Assembly (NCBI GenBank): GCA_009746045.1
Contig: RPFO01000594.1
Coordinates: 388,501 to 452,500, forward strand
From: Mesostigma viride
Lineage: Eukaryota; Streptophyta; Mesostigmatophyceae; Mesostigmatales; Mesostigmataceae
DNA: 64,000 nucleotides
Direction of reading: 5' to 3'
Part shown: one piece after another, positions 50,419 through 60,549 of the stretch
Layout of the letters: each line of letters begins with the position of its first letter
Numbering within the stretch: the stretch's first letter is position 1
Program-made: the position numbers and the translations under genes
The notes under the pieces: model-generated
Told to the model about the DNA's origin: nothing
What the model saw: the letters and a program-made list of their open reading frames with translations, nothing else
Databases searched by the model: none

Positions 50419-53400
50419 CGGGTGGCAGTTTACACCAACCACCTGCACGTTGTCGCCTAGAATGTATTGAAAACCGTACGCCCCTCGCCTCAGCTGGCGC
50501 CTCAGCCAGATCTGAAGGTGCTCCGCATTGTGCTGAAGCTAGGATGCCGACAAGATGTCAGCAGCAGAGCAGGCCGCTATGTCGCACATGGATGACTTTC
50601 TGGCCGTCTTCGACGCCAGGGGCAGCCGACAGCAGTTACTCGCCATTCCGACGCCGGGTGATATTTCAGTGATCCTCCGCGGTGTCGCTGCCAAGTATCG
50701 CCTGGCTGCCCGCACCAGTCCCCACCTTGCCTCCGCGCCGACAGCTTGCTGTCCACCGTCACGCACCGGCCGACAGTCGGGTCGCCGCCAGGCATGCAGA
50801 TGCTCCGCCGCAACAGGGATCCGACCGCCAAACCTGGGCTGCAAGCAGGTCTGAGGGCCGCCTACGAGCAGGCTGAGAAGGCAGACGCTCAGCAGATGGT
50901 CAAGGACCTGCGCAGCTGCCAGCAGAAGCACGACGGCAAGGGGGCCTGGTTCTGGTACAAGCGCCTCGGGCACCCGCATGGCCTCGGCCGGCCCCACCGC
51001 CACGACGTCCCCGGCACCCCAGCCAAGCGGCTTCGTACCTGGGCCGCGGCCACGGCCGAGGTCGTGGGGGCAGCTGCGCCGCCCCCGCCCCTGCTCCCAG
51101 CCGCCCGCCGCCCGCCCGGCCGCCCTGGCCGGCCCCGCTGGGCCCCCGGCCCCGCCTAGGTCAGCGGCGGACTACCTAGTCCCCCCGCTGGTCGGCCCAC
51201 TTGGCGACCCGTCCGACATGCCTCCTTTCACCTCTCGCGAGGTCACGGAGGCGGTCCGGCGCCTGCGTTATGACGCAGCCACCAGCTCCGACGAGATTCC
51301 TGCCGCAGTTGTGAAACTTGCAGCCGAATTCGAGGACACCGCGGTGTTATGCTGCTCTTCCGGGACAGCTGCAACCGCCTTCTGCTTTCGTCGCAACCAC
51401 CTCCAGCGGCCTGGCAACACAGTTTTCGCACGATGCTGTACAAGAACAAGGGGTCGCCAGCCCGGACCCCGGCAACATTAGTGCTGCCATTCAAAGTGCC
51501 CCCCTCAAGCTTCTTATGCGGCTCATCCTGCACCGCCTGCGCACGGCCCTGGACGGTCACCTCTGCGAGACTCAGCACGGCTTCCGTGATCCGGGTCGCA
51601 ATACAGTACAGGCGCTCTTCGCTACTCGCCGACTGGTGGAGGAAATGCAACGCCTTCAGCCTGGTGAGTCCCCTTTGCACCTTGTGCTGGTGGACTTCAT
51701 CAAAGCCTTCGTTTCCGTTTTCTGGCCTGCGCTTTGGGACATCCTCGAGCTGTTCCGGATCCCCCGCCCCCTTATTGCTGTCATCCGCAACCTGTAGGCC
51801 GGGCCCACTTCAAATGTTCCGAAAAGTGTGACACTTTTTGTCGTTTTTTTGACTTTTTCGACGATCGTCACTCTGCAGAGTGATTCGTCGTGCGAAATCG
51901 TGCGAAATTGTGCGAAATTTGCTGAAATCGTGTGAAATTTGCTGAAATCGTGCGAATTTGTGCGAAATTTGCTGAAATCGTGCGAAATTTCATGTGAAAA
52001 ATGTCGACGGTAAAAAATTTTGATGTGCACAACGTGTGTGAATTCATGCGAAATTTTGTCAAACGTCACTCCCCAAAACGACCCTTGGTTGAAATCCATG
52101 CGAAATCGTGCGAAATCATGCAAAATTGTGCGAAATCGTGCGAAATCGTGCGAAAATGTGTGAAAATTTTGCGAAAATCACGCGAAAATCACGCGAACTC
52201 GTGCGAAATTTTTTTTTTTTTTTGCGAAAATAGCGAAAAAGTGTCACACACTTGGCTTGGACGGCGGAACATTTGAAGTGGGCCCGGCCTGTATGAAGGG
52301 TCCACCACTTCGGTGCGCACTTTTTACGGGACCACGCCACCATGCCCTTTACAGAAGGGTGTGTGGCAGGGCTGCGTGCTGTCGCCCTACAGTACCTGTT
52401 CATTATTGTGGTCGAATACGTAATGATTCAGGCGCGCAAGCGATTTGCCCGCATCGTGGCCTAGGGAACCAGGGGTGCAGGTTGCTATAACCACTTGACT
52501 GGCATGGCGGAGCGGAAACGGAGATTCTGCTGGCAGACATCATCTACGCAGACGACACCACCCTCTTCGAGGACACTGGGCATGTGCAGACATGGCTTCA
52601 ATGACTGCCTGGCTATCGAGGCCCGTGCAGTGGGGCTTGAGGTCAGCAAGAAGACAGAGGCCCTGGCGGTTGGGCTCACCCACTCACCGCCACCCCTCTA
52701 TCTCCTCGACGGCTCTCGAGTCCTGTATCGGGACCGCGTCAAGCTGCTGGGCAGCCTGCTCCCCAGCTGCGATCGAGGTTGATGTGGACCATCGCATCTC
52801 CCGGCCTCGCCTGCATGGCACGCTTCACGCCAGTACCGGGCCCTGTGGCGCAAGCCCCTGGGCAAGATCGAGAAACAGGACCTGTTCAAGGTCCTCGTCC
52901 TTCCTGTTCTCACGTATGGGGCCGCGAGACGTCGGGACACTCACCGCCGACCTGGCCCGCAAGCTAGCTGGACGGCGCGGTCACCAACATGATGCGTTCC
53001 ATTTTCAGAGTAGGATATGCTGCTCATGTCTGCAATGATGTTGAGGACCTGTACCAGGGCATGCCATATATCACCAGCACCATTAAGCAGCGGCGCCTGC
53101 AGCTAGTAGGGCACCTAGCTCGCACCAACCAGGTAGACACCTCACGTGGCCCCCCCGCAGGACTGCGACCAGCTCAGCCTGGCCGGCACCTCCTGACGTG
53201 GGCCGGGCCCCGTGATGTTAGACGCCGCAAGGCCCGCACCTTCAAAGAACAGCTAGTACTAAGAGGACATGGGGGGCCTAGGCCTCTCCGTGTCATTTGG
53301 AAGAAGATGATGGACAAGGCCAAGTGGGCCCAGGTCATAGAGGACAACGAGCGGCCCCCCCCTGTGGGGAAGCGCCCGCGCGTGTGCAAACCCGTGGGAG

Positions 53401-53430
53401 GCACGCCAGGGCTGTATAGATAGATGTTGT
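50419..53430 (+). pseudogene. LINE ORF2 (reverse transcriptase), degraded and interrupted
   Basis: Recognisable RT blocks in order but in changing frames: FTSREVTEAVRRLRYD..SSDEIPAAVVK (about 51,225), QHGFRDPGRNT (51,575), LVLVDFIKAF (51,680), GVWQGCVLSP (about 52,360), YADDT at 52,544-52,558, VSKKTEAL, LVLPVLTYG (about 52,890), then a C-terminal IKQRRLQLVGHLART block (53,080). The last frame ends RVCKPVGGTPGLYR. Frameshifts and stops make it dead. A DNA element splits the palm region at 51,793. The RT looks like the jockey/RTE/L1 group; the exact clade is not decided. No apurinic endonuclease could be recognised upstream. Confidence 0.8.
51797..52289. mobile_element. Non-autonomous DNA element with 4-bp TSD inside the LINE
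   Basis: TSD TGTA at 51,793-51,796 and 52,290-52,293. TIR GGCCGGGCCCACTTCAAATG continues to TTCCG, inverted at 52,265-52,289. The interior is made of GTGCGAAAT / GCTGAAATC repeats in one orientation. Removing it puts the RT reading frame back in register at that point. Confidence 0.85.
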
Positions 53431-53585
53431 AGTTAGAATGCTGTTAGATAGATGTCGTAGGTAGCTGATGTAGATAGCTTAGACCGGTAGTAGGACTGTT
53501 TGCACCCACCCATCCATCCAATGATCGGGGTTAATTAATGCTCCGTGACTCCCCAACGGGAGCACGAGTCTAATTAATTAATTAA
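53431..53585 (+). mobile_element. LINE 3' untranslated end with F1 tail
   Basis: Contains TAGATAGATG repeats, CCCACCCATCCATCC, then the F1 hairpin at 53,542-53,568 and TAATTAATTAATTAAT. It links the F1 tail used by ORF1-only elements to a reverse-transcriptase-bearing LINE. Confidence 0.75.
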
Positions 53586-53629
53586 TATGCCCCTTCTCAG
53601 GGATATGTATTACATATATTCATTGAGAA

Positions 53630-54120
53630 GCTGGTAGCCACGTGGCTGGGGCCTCCCTCACGGCAGGTTACACGGCGGACCGGGCGGAGCGGGCCAAGCT
53701 CCTGGCCTACGGCGACGTCGGGCACCATCGTGTGGTGCCCTTTGTCCTGGCCGGAGGAGTTTGGGGCCACTGATGGGGCCCCTGACCTCCGCCTTCTTCA
53801 AGGAGTGTTGCCGGCTCCGGGAGGACCGGCTGGACCTGGAGGGCCACCGGGCCCCATGGTCGGCGCGGACCTGGACGTCATATTGGCGTCAGCGCTTGTC
53901 GGTGGCGCTGACTCGGGCCATGGCTGACATCATGCTCCGCCGTACGCGGGCTGATTTTGCGGTGCAGCAGGGCTATTAGGTTCCTCCGGCCGTTAGGAGT
54001 TTCCATTGGTCTTATATTGTAGTATACTAGCTTTGACATGGCTCTGTACATATAGGTTTATAGCTGGGCGTTTGCTTTGGTTTGAGTGATTTCACTCTGC
54101 TGTAAGTAATTATATTTTTA
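53630..54120 (+). mobile_element. 491-bp retroposed element carrying a LINE polyprotein C-terminus
   Basis: Perfect 18-bp TSD ACATATATTCATTGAGAA at 53,612-53,629 and 54,121-54,138. Encodes (with frame breaks) AGYTADRAERAKLL, FGAMGPLTSAFFKECC-like and WTSYWRQRLSVALTRAMAD sequence, the end of an RT-associated polyprotein, then a 3' part ending TATATTTTTA. Nearly the same length and 5' end as 62,094-62,582. Confidence 0.75.
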
Positions 54121-54320
54121 ACATATATTCATTGAGAATGATAAATTACGGAGGTGAGATTGGCATGCAACAGAAGGAAACCCCCCAAAAGAAGAAGAAC
54201 CCTAAGAAATTAATAGTAATCTGACACGGACATCGAAGGATCACGCCTGCACAAGGCAGCTGCACAAGGTACAACTAACTACATCACCAAACTACGACAC
54301 GCAGCAACATCGCTGCCGGC

Positions 54321-54640
54321 CTACCATGCAGGCCTGGAAGGGATCTGGACTGCACGGGTCGCGACAAAGTCGGCCCGGGTGCGGCGGCCGAATAACTCAT
54401 TAGCCACGGTGCACGGAGGGCGAGTGACAGGCGCTGCCGCGCCATTACGAGGACCACGTGCGGGCAGACCTCGGGGCGGTCTGACCCTCGAGGTCGAGGC
54501 GGTCTTCACGGCGCTGGCCGGTGAGCACTCGTGGAAAAACTCCGCCGTCTTGGGGCCCATGGCCCCGAACTCCTCAAGGACAAAAAAGGGGATATGACCT
54601 GGTGGGGCCCCACATTGCCGTAGCTTAATAATGGTGGCAA
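54321..54640 (-). pseudogene. Fragment of the same LINE C-terminal domain
   Basis: Minus strand: PFFVLEEFGAMGPKTAEFFH, matching PFVLEEFGAMGPLTSAFFKE at 62,430-62,480. Diverged from the other two copies. Confidence 0.65.
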
Positions 54641-55011
54641 CTGCGACGAAAAATGGCTGACGACGGTATGGCTGACGGCGGAGCTCAGATCTTTTGTGTC
54701 TGAGCCCCAAATTCAGCCAGACCACTTGCATTCGATGCGCTTTTTAAGGACGCACTTGCCAGTATAATCGGTTACGGCTGAAGAAACGCAGTATCGAAAA
54801 AGTTACGCACGTGAAAAGTAGCTGTATGACGACGTACTCCAAAAGCAAAACGAGGTTTAATTGGAAAAGGAGCTCAGTTCCGGATCGCAGCCTTATCCAC
54901 TTGTGCATCGTCCTTGCCCAGTCGACTGGGCCCGCAAACCCATCGCTGGCCAGCAAACCCATCGCCAAGCGCCTCGCCACAGCCCAAGAAACCATACATG
55001 CTACGACATAA
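54641..55011 (+). pseudogene. ORF1-type leader and N-terminal fragment
   Basis: Leader hairpin at 54,737-54,753, then an N-terminal frame (MTTYSKSKTR.., with SLASKPIAKRLATAQE) that parallels the frame at 1-426 (MTTTKAKRG). Truncated by the next retroelement tail. Confidence 0.5.
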
Positions 55012-55144
55012 AAAATTAATTAATGAATTAATTAAACTCGTGCTCCGGTTGGGGAGTGACGGAGCACCGAAGTGCTTTTTATCCCTGTGTGTGTGTGTGT
55101 GTGTGTGTGCACAACAGGGAGAAAGGGCAGAGACCGGCCCCTTT
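55012..55144 (-). mobile_element. Family F1 tail region, left part
   Basis: TTAATTAATGAATTAATTAA, F1 hairpin (about 55,038-55,066), then a (GT)12 tract and GAAAGGGCAGAGACC. The copy resumes at 56,586, so the palindromic composite is inserted in it. TSD CCTTT at 55,140-55,144. Confidence 0.7.
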
Positions 55145-56585
55145 AGTTATTATAAATAGTGACGGAACCTTTTTGCCACTTGGGCAATTAGGTCCGTCAC
55201 TATTTATCCGGCGAAAACCACTCGCCGGCATCTATTCCGCGTTAAGTTCACGTACGTGAACGTGGCGCGGAATTGATGCCGGCGAGTGGTTTTCGCCGGA
55301 TAAATAGTGACGGACCTAATTGCCCAAGTGGCAAAAAGGTTCCGTCACTATTTATAATAACTAAAACGTCGTAGTGTGGGGGCCGATATCTATCGTACCG
55401 CTGATGCCTACTGCAGTACCGAATCTCGCCTTAACGATATTCCAACCGGGCATATTTTTCCCTTCTGGCACTTTCGTTTGGCCTTCTGGTATCCGGTATT
55501 CGGAAATACCCGTGTCACCACAGGGATTCGAACCCCCGACTTACGAGGTCTTAGTTATTATAAATAGTGACGGAACCTTTTTGCCACTTGGGCAATTAGG
55601 TCCGTCACTATTTATCCGGCGAAAACCACTCGCCGGCATCAATTCCGCGCCACGTTCACGTACGTGAACTTAACGCGGAATAGATGCCGGCGAGTGGTTT
55701 TCGCCGGATAAATAGTGACGGACCTAATTGCCCAAGTGGCAAAAAGGTTCCGTCACTATTTATAATAACTAAGACCTCGTAAGTCGGGGGTTCGAATCCC
55801 TGTGGTGACACGGGTATTTCCGAATACCGGATACCAGAAGGCCAAACGAAAGTGCCAGAAGGGAAAAATATGCCCGGTTGGAATATCGTTAAGGCGAGAT
55901 TCGGTACTGCAGTAGGCATCAGCGGTACGATAGATATCGGCCCCCACACTACGACGTTTTAGTTATTATAAATAGTGACGGAACCTTTTTGCCACTTGGG
56001 CAATTAGGTCCGTCACTATTTATCCGGCGAAAACCACTCGCCGGCATCTATTCCGCGTTAAGTTCACGTACGTGAACGTGGCGCGGAATTGATGCCGGCG
56101 AGTGGTTTTCGCCGGATAAATAGTGACGGACCTAATTGCCCAAGTGGCAAAAAGGTTCCGTCACTATTTATAATAACTAAGACCTCGTAAGTCGGGGGTT
56201 CGAATCCCTGTGGTGACACGGGTATTTCCGAATACCGGATACCAGAAGGCCAAACGAAAGTGCCAGAAGGGAAAAATATGCCCGGTTGGAATATCGTTAA
56301 GGCGAGATTCGGTACTGCAGTAGGCATCAGCGGTACGATAGATATCGGCCCCACACTACGACGTTTTAGTTATTATAAATAGTGACGGAACCTTTTTGCC
56401 ACTTGGGCAATTAGGTCCGTCACTATTTATCCGGCGAAAACCACTCGCCGGCATCAATTCCGCGCCACGTTCACGTACGTGAACTTAACGCGGAATAGAT
56501 GCCGGCGAGTGGTTTTCGCCGGATAAATAGTGACGGACCTAATTGCCCAAGTGGCAAAAAGGTTCCGTCACTATTTATAATAACT
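55145..56585. mobile_element. Composite palindromic element: four 218-bp palindromes and three 190-bp spacers
   Basis: TSD CCTTT (55,140-55,144 and 56,586-56,590). Palindromes P1 55,145-55,362, P2 55,553-55,770, P3 55,961-56,178, P4 56,368-56,585 alternate in orientation. Each has 87-bp arms in perfect inverted repeat around a 44-bp centre holding GTTCACGTACGTGAAC. Each arm also folds on itself (AAATAGTGACGGAACC with GGTCCGTCACTATTT; CCGGCGA with TCGCCGG). Spacers are 55,363-55,552 (inverted), 55,771-55,960 and 56,179-56,367 (direct). The empty site is visible in related F1 copies (GACCCCCTTTCTCC at 4,583). No coding capacity. Confidence 0.9.
55771..55820 (+). repeat. tRNA 3'-half-like segment in a spacer of the palindromic element
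   Basis: GACCTCGTAAGTCGGGGGTT then CGAATCCC: a canonical anticodon-loop-like CTCGTAA and an exact B box GGTTCGAATCC, with TGGTGACA-like acceptor end. The variable region is missing. Copies at 56,179 (direct) and about 55,503-55,552 (inverted). Confidence 0.55.
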
Positions 56586-56748
56586 CCTTTCTCCTTAATT
56601 CATGCCAGAGGCATGCCACAGCTGCAATCGGACACGATAAACGATCCGGCAAGATCTGTGGGTGCAATGAGAATCATATAACAAGGAGCGTGGGCAAGTA
56701 ATCTGATCATAGCCAGGACGTAGCATGGATGTACAAGGACTAAGCTAA
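56586..56748 (-). mobile_element. Family F1 copy, right part
   Basis: CTTTCTCCTTAATTCATGCC continues the F1 3' body interrupted at 55,144 and runs to about 56,748 (GGACTAAGCTAAG). Confidence 0.65.
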
Positions 56749-57250
56749 GTGTTACGAGCCGCACCAGCGACTCCGTAAGATCCTAGTCTAGCGTGAGTTA
56801 CGCCTGAGTGGACCCGGAATCCGCTATCCGCGAGGACTATACGGGAACGTAGCCCTGAATTCTAGCTAGTGAGCGGAAATACTATTAGTTAGCTATATGC
56901 CCTGAATGCACAACTAGATAAATTATGCATTTACATATGTAGGCTGCACAAAGGGCATTAGTGCAGCCCAGATGTGATTGCCCCTGGTTTGGCAGACGAG
57001 TATTACTCAAGTCATTTTCATTCCAAACCAAAGATGCGGAAGCCATTGCCACCTACAACATTTGTCCTAGGCTGTGCAACGCCAGCGGGCCAGCTGTGGG
57101 CCAGACCTCTAGCGTCGCAACCCGGCCCTACGCATATTATTAGCCGTAGATTTACACATGGTATCCGCCCTTGGTCTGGCAGGCCCCCATGCAGCGGCTT
57201 GGCCAGCCAGGGCGGCATATGCTGACCTGGCCTGGCCCCAAGGGCATTCG
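56749..57250. other. Interval without recognised gene
   Basis: No convincing frame. Probably the degraded upstream part of the LINE fragment that follows. Confidence 0.3.
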
Positions 57251-57605
57251 ATCCCAAAAGGGTAGGGAAACATGCCACGAACTACATCCAGATGTTGCTG
57301 GCCGACCTAGTGGTCTCAGCCCAGTTTGAACACCGCATCCACTCTCTCTCCCTTCTTTGGACTGCCACGCAGAACAAGACGCGGTGGCAGAAGATTGTCA
57401 AGGCTCACGCGCCAGCCCCTGTGGGCAAGCCACCTCCCCCCAAGCGGAGGAGGCGTTTTGATGAGTAGTGTAGTTAGGATTTTCTAGACTAGATAGTGTT
57501 CTTAGAGTTAGGTTAGTCCGATTACGCGGCTTCCTCCACTCCACCCATCCATCAAGGAATATGTGCTACATGATCTCCCAACGGAGGCATGTTATAATTT
57601 AATTT
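57251..57605 (+). pseudogene. LINE ORF2 C-terminal end with F3 tail
   Basis: A frame reading GKHATNYIQMLLADLVVSA, then TRWQKIVKAH and PVGKPPPPKRRRRFDE ends at TAG 57,466-57,468, similar in layout to the end of the LINE at 53,430 (PPPVGKRPRV). The 3' part ends in the F3 hairpin (ATCTCCCAACGGAGGCAT) and AATTT repeats. Confidence 0.6.
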
Positions 57606-57864
57606 AATTTTTTTGATCCGCCAGTCTGGCACCCCGGTACCTCAGTGGTAGTCCTGGGTGCAGACCAGTAAACACACACAACCGAAGGCAAAGCCACGGG
57701 TACCTGGGCCGACTGATGGAATTACTCGGCCAAGTCCCCGAATCTAACACAATAACTATCGAAAGTCTCAAACAATATATCAAAATCATGACTTTCAACT
57801 GACCAAACTAATTTATTTTAGCAATTGTTACGCCCAAACATGGGTTAGTTAGTTAGGGCCGTAA
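57606..57864. other. AT-rich interval with a tRNA A-box-like segment
   Basis: GGTACCTCAGTGGTAGTCC at 57,636 resembles a tRNA D-arm/A box. No B box follows. Otherwise nothing recognised. Confidence 0.3.
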
Positions 57865-58800
57865 CGACACTAAGGCTATGGCTGGTTGTGTACCGTGTGT
57901 CATTGGCGGTGCACGGTGACTAGCGGGTATGGTGGCACAACAGCTACTGAGCCAAACATTCTATAGGCATGGCTGCCATGGCAGCAGTGACCGACTACCA
58001 ATGCCTAGCTTAATGTATCCGGGATACAACTAGCTAGGGCTATTATACAAGCTATTCTAGCCCGCAGGGGGCGACTCCACATCTTGTGGTTGATCAGTCA
58101 GGTCCCCGCCCCTCCAGTACACCTTGGGGGTCCTGCTTGTGGCGGAGGTATTCCGGCCACAGGTAACGTCGCTGCTGCTGCATGCTGAGCGGGAGTCAGG
58201 TCGTCGTCCAGCGTTCAGGTGAGGTCGTGCAACCTCTTGCGACGAGAAAGGCCGCTGCTTGTGACTGACCATGAACCGCTGCTTGTCCTCACGGGTCCGA
58301 GCTAGGGAAGGTGAGCAGGACTGGTGGGGGAGCCGCTGGCCTTGTCCCGTCAGTGGGCCGGAAGGCGGTGGCACCCACGCAGTTCTACCTCACCTATACC
58401 AGGCCCATGAGGGTAAGGCCCGAGCTGGTCCTTGAGCTCGTCGGCAAGGGTGGCTGACGTCTCACCTGGCTTCCGGGGGAAGCGTCGCAGCCGTGCACCA
58501 CCCGGCAGTCGCGGCGGGCGCGGTCGGTGGCCTCCCGTTGTTGTGCCTGGCGAAGGTCTTCAAGCTCCTGGAGTTTCGTAGCGATGGCGTCGGTGGTTGA
58601 GGCGGTCGCTGTCCGGCGCAGCAGGTCCGCATAGGCCAGAGGGGCGGGATCGAGGTCGCCAGCATCCTGCCGGGGTGGCTGGGATGCGACATCTGGTGGC
58701 CGTCTGCTCCGCTAATAATCTTTGCATGGGACCTTAAAGGCCAGGGCCTCGGTGTGGGCGGTGATGGCTTCAAGCTTCTTCACGACTCATGAGCACGCCG
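57865..58800 (-). pseudogene. ORF1-type element: F1 3' region and degraded ORF1
   Basis: 57,865-58,070 matches the F1 3' untranslated body. 58,070-58,775 on the minus strand encodes ORF1 C-terminal pieces (CCCTGAGGACAAGCAGC-type words shared with 10,120) preceded by a coiled-coil part. Frameshifted. Confidence 0.6.
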
Positions 58801-59020
58801 CACTTTCCCTCCACATGGTTTAGTTAGGCGAGAGACAAGTGCAGCGTGCGTCTCAGATGCCCCGCGCCGCGCGGTAGTGCACGGCGCCGTGCAACTGAGG
58901 TTGGAGCCTTGTGGACGCGCGACCTTAATTGCATGGTTTCCATGCACATTGGAGACCCGCGGGCCTCCGCCGTGTTGAGCGTTGTGTTTAGCGAGGTCAG
59001 CTGATCTCGGCCAACGGCCA
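58801..59020. other. GC-rich interval without recognised gene
   Basis: Contains GGCGCCGTGCAACTGAGG and other GC-rich words; no open frame of note. Confidence 0.3.
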
Positions 59021-59150
59021 GATCACGTGCTCCTCCAGCGCTGCTCGGATGTCATCCTTGCATGCAGAGGGAGGGAGCCGATGTGGCTGCTGGCTGCGCA
59101 GGCCGGGCTGGGTTGCGGAGCTTACCGACGAGGTCGTCGCCACCGGAGTG
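59020..59150 (-). repeat. Inverted copy of 59,430-59,580
   Basis: CACGTGCTCCTCCAGCGCTG and GATGTCATCCTTGCA are inverted at 59,505-59,550 (TGCAAGGATGACATCC, GGAGGAGCACGTG). Two ORF1 copies in opposite orientation meet here. Confidence 0.6.
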
Positions 59151-60420
59151 CTACGTCGCCACCAGTGCCTATGACAAAAGCAAATGGCGACGGTACCTGG
59201 ACTACGCAAGCAGCCTTCTCTTTCCGCGGCTCGGGCTGCAACTGACCGACGCAGAATGTGCCGAGATAGTCCAGTACTTCACACTGGAACACAACAAGCT
59301 CCGTGATCGAGCCCGAGGGGCCCATCGACCCTGCCGACAACGTGGAGGACTTCCCCGGCGCCCTGCCAGCATTCAACCATCGCCTTGACGCCATCCTCTT
59401 CAGCTTCTTCACGCAAGCTCACTGAACGCGACCTCGTCACTAGGCTTCGCAACCTGCAGCCCGGCCCAGGTGCGCAGCCGGCATGCAGCCACACCAGCTC
59501 CCTCCCCCTGCAAGGATGACATCCGAGCAGTGTTGGAGGAGCACGTGACCTGGCCCGGCTGGCCGAGAAGATGACATTGATGGCCACAGCGCTCAACACG
59601 GTGGAGGCCAAGGTCTCCAATACGGAAACCAAGGTCGCACACAAGCTCCAACCTCACTGTTCACGGCGCTGCACACCGCGGCGCAGGCATCTGAGTCGCA
59701 CGCTGCACTTCATGTCTCTCGCCTAAACCAGGTGGCGGAGGGCAAGTGCGGCTTGCTCATGAAGAAGCTCAGTGAAGCCATCACCGCCCACACCGAGGCC
59801 CTAGCCACACAGGTCCCGGAAAGACGCCGGGATAGCAGAGCAGACGGCCACCATCGCATCCCAGCCATGACCCCGGCAGGATGCTCACTGGCGACCTCCC
59901 GCCCCTCTGGCCTATGCATGCGGACCCGCTGCTGCGGATAGCGACCGCCTCAACCATGCTGACGCCATCTCTACGAAACTCCAGGAGCTTGAAGACCTTC
60001 GCCAGGCACAACAACGGGAGGCCACCGTCTGCGCTCGCCGCGACTGCCGGGCGGTGCTGCGTCGCTTTCCCCAGAAGCCGTACTGCAAGTGAGACGTCAA
60101 CCACCCTAGTTGCCGACGAGCTCAAGGACCAGCTCCTTATATATACCCTCATAGGCCTGGTAGGCGAGGTAGAACTGCGTCATGACGGGTGCCACCGCCT
60201 TCCCCACTCACGGGACAAGGCCGGCGGCTCCCCCACCAGTCCTGGTCACCTTCCCCTCCCGTGAGGACAAGCAGCGGTTCTTTCTCGTTGCAACTGAAGA
60301 GAAGGCACGACCTCACCTGGATGCTGAACAATGACCTGTCAGGTCATTGTTCAGACCCCCCCTCAGCATGCAGCCAGCAGCGACGCGACCTGTGGCCGGA
60401 ATACCTCCGCCACAATGACT
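59150..60420 (+). pseudogene. ORF1-type protein, long degraded copy
   Basis: The plus strand in several frames: an N-terminal helical domain (DKSKWRRYLDYASSLLFPRL, DAECAEIVQYFTLEHNKL), a coiled coil (KLQELEDLRQAQQREAT near 59,975-60,020), then the RRM-like end (DELKDQLLIYTLIGLVGEVE; TWMLNNDLS). It shows the full domain order of this ORF1 family. Many frame breaks. Confidence 0.6.
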
Positions 60421-60549
60421 AAGGGCCTGGCACTGGCTTCCCTTTTTTCCCTGGTCACATAATGCGCCCTATTAGCCCTTCTGACCTGTCACCTTCACAC
60501 CAGTGTGTGACCACCTTCATTTAGAATTTGTTGATACTCATTTCCCCTT
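60421..60549. other. Short non-coding interval
   Basis: Nothing recognised between the ORF1 copy and the TTAA element. Confidence 0.3.

Noticed and set aside
55771-55820. Functional tRNA-Thr gene
   Set aside because: Only an anticodon-loop-like and T-arm part is present. The D arm and 5' acceptor strand are missing and the variable region is too short.
55376-56354. Repeated 97-codon frame in the palindromic element
   Set aside because: It is the translation of the spacer including an antisense tRNA T-arm (the QGFEPPT-type peptide often produced by tRNA sequence), so not a protein.
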